NCBI RefSeq assembly: GCF_027213965.1 | Contig: NZ_JAPWGX010000001.1 | Span: 434,001 to 498,000 of the forward strand | Length of the DNA: 64,000 nt | Origin: Maritalea porphyrae | GTDB taxonomy: Bacteria > Pseudomonadota > Alphaproteobacteria > Rhizobiales > Devosiaceae | Direction of reading: 5' to 3' | In this document: positions 62,366 to 64,000 of the stretch, one piece after another | Numbering within the stretch: the first letter of the stretch is position 1 | Layout of the letters: each line of letters starts with the position of its first letter | Position numbers and translations under genes: made by a program | Notes under the pieces: model-generated | What the model saw: only the letters and a program-made list of their open reading frames with translations | The model's database searches: none | What the model was told of the DNA's origin: nothing

Positions 62366-63253
62366 TCACCGCATTGGTTCAGCATTTGTTGCGATGATCC
62401 CATTTGGACGCATCATCAAGAATGCAATCAGGGTCAACAGAACCGCTGCGTCGCGATAAATCACATATTGATCGGGCAGAATATAGAGGAAACTGGCTTC
62501 CAATAGTCCCAGCAAGAAACCGCCATAAAGAGCGCCCTTTGGGTTAGATAACCCACCTATAATCACTGCAATTAGCGCTTTGACCATAGGGGTTAGACCC
62601 ATCGCTGGAAAAACAGCGCCGCGCTGTGCAATCCACATGACGGCGGCGACGCCAGCAAGTACGCCCGACAAGCCAAAAGCCAACATGATCATTTTATTGG
62701 CGTTTATTCCCATTGATCTGGCAACGGTAAAATCCGATGCAGCAGCACGTAGCGCAATGCCAATCCGAGTTTTGGTGATGAATGCATTTAGTCCAAACAG
62801 TGTCGCAAAAGAGATGATGATGGACATGACTTGCGCTTTGGAAATGAAGACATCTCCAAAGGTCATGTAGCCGGAAAAATAGCTAGGGATAGGAATTGGC
62901 TTGGATTTCGGGCTAATGAAAATCTGGAAACTCACGTGCAGCGCCAAAGAGATAGCGAATGAGGTGATGAGCAGCGACATTGGGCTGCGTCCACGCAATG
63001 GCCTGAAGGCAATGCGCTCCATAGCAACGGCCGCAAGCCCCGCTAGAGCGACTGCGAACAAGACCGCTACTGGAAATGGCACACCTGCCGCGAGCATAAA
63101 GAACAAGCCATAGCCGCAAACGGTCATTAGATCGCCATGGGCAAAATTTAGAAAACCAAGCAGTCCAAATACGGTGGCAAGGCCCAAAGCCAGCAATGCG
63201 TAGGTTCCCCCAAGGCTCAAAACGGATATAGCAAATTGGATTAATTGTTCCAT
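62366..63253 (-). CDS. livH: branched-chain amino-acid-type ABC permease LivH
   Basis: A 295-residue permease of the HAAT family with about eight helices. The N-terminus is GGTYALLALGLATVFGLLGFLNFAHGDLM, where the FAHGD motif is diagnostic. The coupling region is RAAASDFTVARSMGINANKM, followed by the C-terminal MMRPNGIIATN. It is normally paired with LivM, LivG, LivF and a binding protein. Here it follows livF by 9 bp. Substrate may be branched-chain amino acids, urea or an aromatic compound and cannot be decided here. Confidence 0.92.
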   Translation of the reverse strand: MEQLIQFAISVLSLGGTYALLALGLATVFGLLGFLNFAHGDLMTVCGYGLFFMLAAGVPFPVAVLFAVALAGLAAVAMERIAFRPLRGRSPMSLLITSFAISLALHVSFQIFISPKSKPIPIPSYFSGYMTFGDVFISKAQVMSIIISFATLFGLNAFITKTRIGIALRAAASDFTVARSMGINANKMIMLAFGLSGVLAGVAAVMWIAQRGAVFPAMGLTPMVKALIAVIIGGLSNPKGALYGGFLLGLLEASFLYILPDQYVIYRDAAVLLTLIAFLMMRPNGIIATNAEPMR

Positions 63254-63262
63254 GGTTAGTTC

Positions 63263-63979
63263 CTACGCCGCGCCCAAATAGGCTTCGTGAATTTTTTTGT
63301 CTTGCGAAAGGTCTGCGGCTCTGCCTTCGCGCACAATATGCCCCAGTTCCATCACATAGGCCCTGTCGGCAACCGCCAGGCTTTTTTTGACGTTTTGCTC
63401 CACCAACAAAATGGTCACGCCTTCTTGGTGCAATTCACTGATCAATTCGAATACTTGGGTAACGATTTTTGGTGCAAGACCCAATGAAGGCTCATCAAGT
63501 ATGAGGAATTTGGGACCAATCATTAGGGCGCGCGCTATGGCAAGCATTTGCTGCTCACCACCAGAGAGCGTGCCAGCCTCTTGGTTGACCCGCTCGCCTA
63601 AAATAGGGAAGCGTTTGACCATTTCGTCCAATCGCACATCACATTTAGCTTTTGGCAATGTAATGCCACCAGCGATCAGGTTTTCTTTCACTGTCAAATC
63701 TGCAAAAACCCTTCGCCCTTCAGGCGACATGACAATGCCCAGTTTTGGTTTTGCTTCTACAGAGGATTTGGCCAAATCGTTGCCATTGAATTCCACCTTG
63801 CCAGCGGAAATGTCCGTTAACCCCATAATGGCGTTTAGCGTGGATGTTTTTCCCGCGCCATTCGCGCCAATGATGGTCACCAACTCGCCTTCATTGACTT
63901 GAAATGAGATGTTTTGCACGGCTTTCACCGGCCCATAGCTCACTTCCAACTGATCAACATTGAGTAGTGTGTTTTTCAT
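63263..63979 (-). CDS. livF: branched-chain amino-acid-type ABC ATP-binding protein LivF
   Basis: A 238-residue ATPase with Walker A GANGAGKTSTLNAI, signature LSGGEQQMLAIARAL and Walker B FLILDEPSLGLAPKIV, all typical of LivF. It uses VVMSPEGRRVFADLTVKENL-like LivF sequence (here IVMSPEGRRVF). The start is 21 bp from the window edge, so the other liv genes (livG, livM, binding protein) probably lie just outside. Confidence 0.93.
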   Translation of the reverse strand: MKNTLLNVDQLEVSYGPVKAVQNISFQVNEGELVTIIGANGAGKTSTLNAIMGLTDISAGKVEFNGNDLAKSSVEAKPKLGIVMSPEGRRVFADLTVKENLIAGGITLPKAKCDVRLDEMVKRFPILGERVNQEAGTLSGGEQQMLAIARALMIGPKFLILDEPSLGLAPKIVTQVFELISELHQEGVTILLVEQNVKKSLAVADRAYVMELGHIVREGRAADLSQDKKIHEAYLGAA

Positions 63980-64000
63980 CTATCCACTTTCAAAGTGGGG

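Overview
The window looks like a chromosomal segment of a free-living, aerobic alphaproteobacterium with mid-range GC. It is probably a marine or saline member of Hyphomicrobiales, though the order is an inference. Supporting signs are a perfect CtrA-type box (TTAA-N7-TTAA), a Sox cluster in the alphaproteobacterial arrangement, a TamA/TamB pair, CUT1 sugar ABC importers with IclR control, an Rhizobium-type (AnsA/ReAV) asparaginase, and a homologue of the gene-transfer-agent spike-base protein. No rRNA, tRNA, CRISPR array, insertion sequence or intact prophage was seen. No stretch over 300 bp lacks a gene or gene remnant.

Layout. 1-6.8 kb: the 3' end of an Orn/Lys/Arg decarboxylase, a receiver-domain protein behind a CtrA box, a conserved hypothetical, a HerA-like ATPase, a YbjQ protein, a Tat-exported beta-helix protein and an asparaginase. 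6.8-20 kb: a galactoside catabolic island. On the minus strand it holds a CUT1 importer (SBP and two permeases), a GH4 alpha-galactosidase, a GH42 beta-galactosidase, and enzymes matching every step of the De Ley-Doudoroff galactose pathway: SDR dehydrogenase, SMP-30 lactonase, IlvD/Edd dehydratase, KDGal kinase and KDPGal aldolase. A divergent IclR regulator and the importer ATPase lie on the plus strand. 20-25 kb: a YaiI protein and a MacAB-like ABC efflux/lipoprotein-type operon. 25-31.7 kb: a second CUT1 importer resembling the glucose Gts system, with a divergent OmpR-type two-component system. Four phased TGTTAC repeats lie between the two.

31.7-32.4 kb: an IMPACT-family protein and an orphan GTA spike-base homologue. 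32.5-44.7 kb: a thiosulfate-oxidation (Sox) cluster with an MBL hydrolase, soxT, soxR and soxS, then soxV-W-X-Y-Z-A, an intrinsic terminator, soxB-C-D and soxF. A shared inverted repeat (ACATAT-N8-ATATGT type) precedes the MBL gene, soxV and soxC and is a candidate SoxR operator. 44.9-53 kb: recQ, tamA and tamB.

53-55 kb: a rearranged RHS remnant. The toxin-bearing C-terminal half and a putative immunity gene lie upstream of the frameshifted YD-repeat half. 55-62.1 kb: a LysR regulator divergent from a dipeptide/oligopeptide-type ABC operon ending in a gamma-glutamylcyclotransferase-like gene. The binding protein of this operon appears to be a natural circular permutation of the SBP_bac_5 fold, with its C-terminal lobe encoded first. 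62.3-64 kb: livH and livF of a branched-chain amino-acid-type importer, read toward a strong bidirectional terminator.

The physiology implied is a heterotroph that scavenges galactosides, other sugars, peptides and amino acids, and gains extra energy by oxidising thiosulfate.
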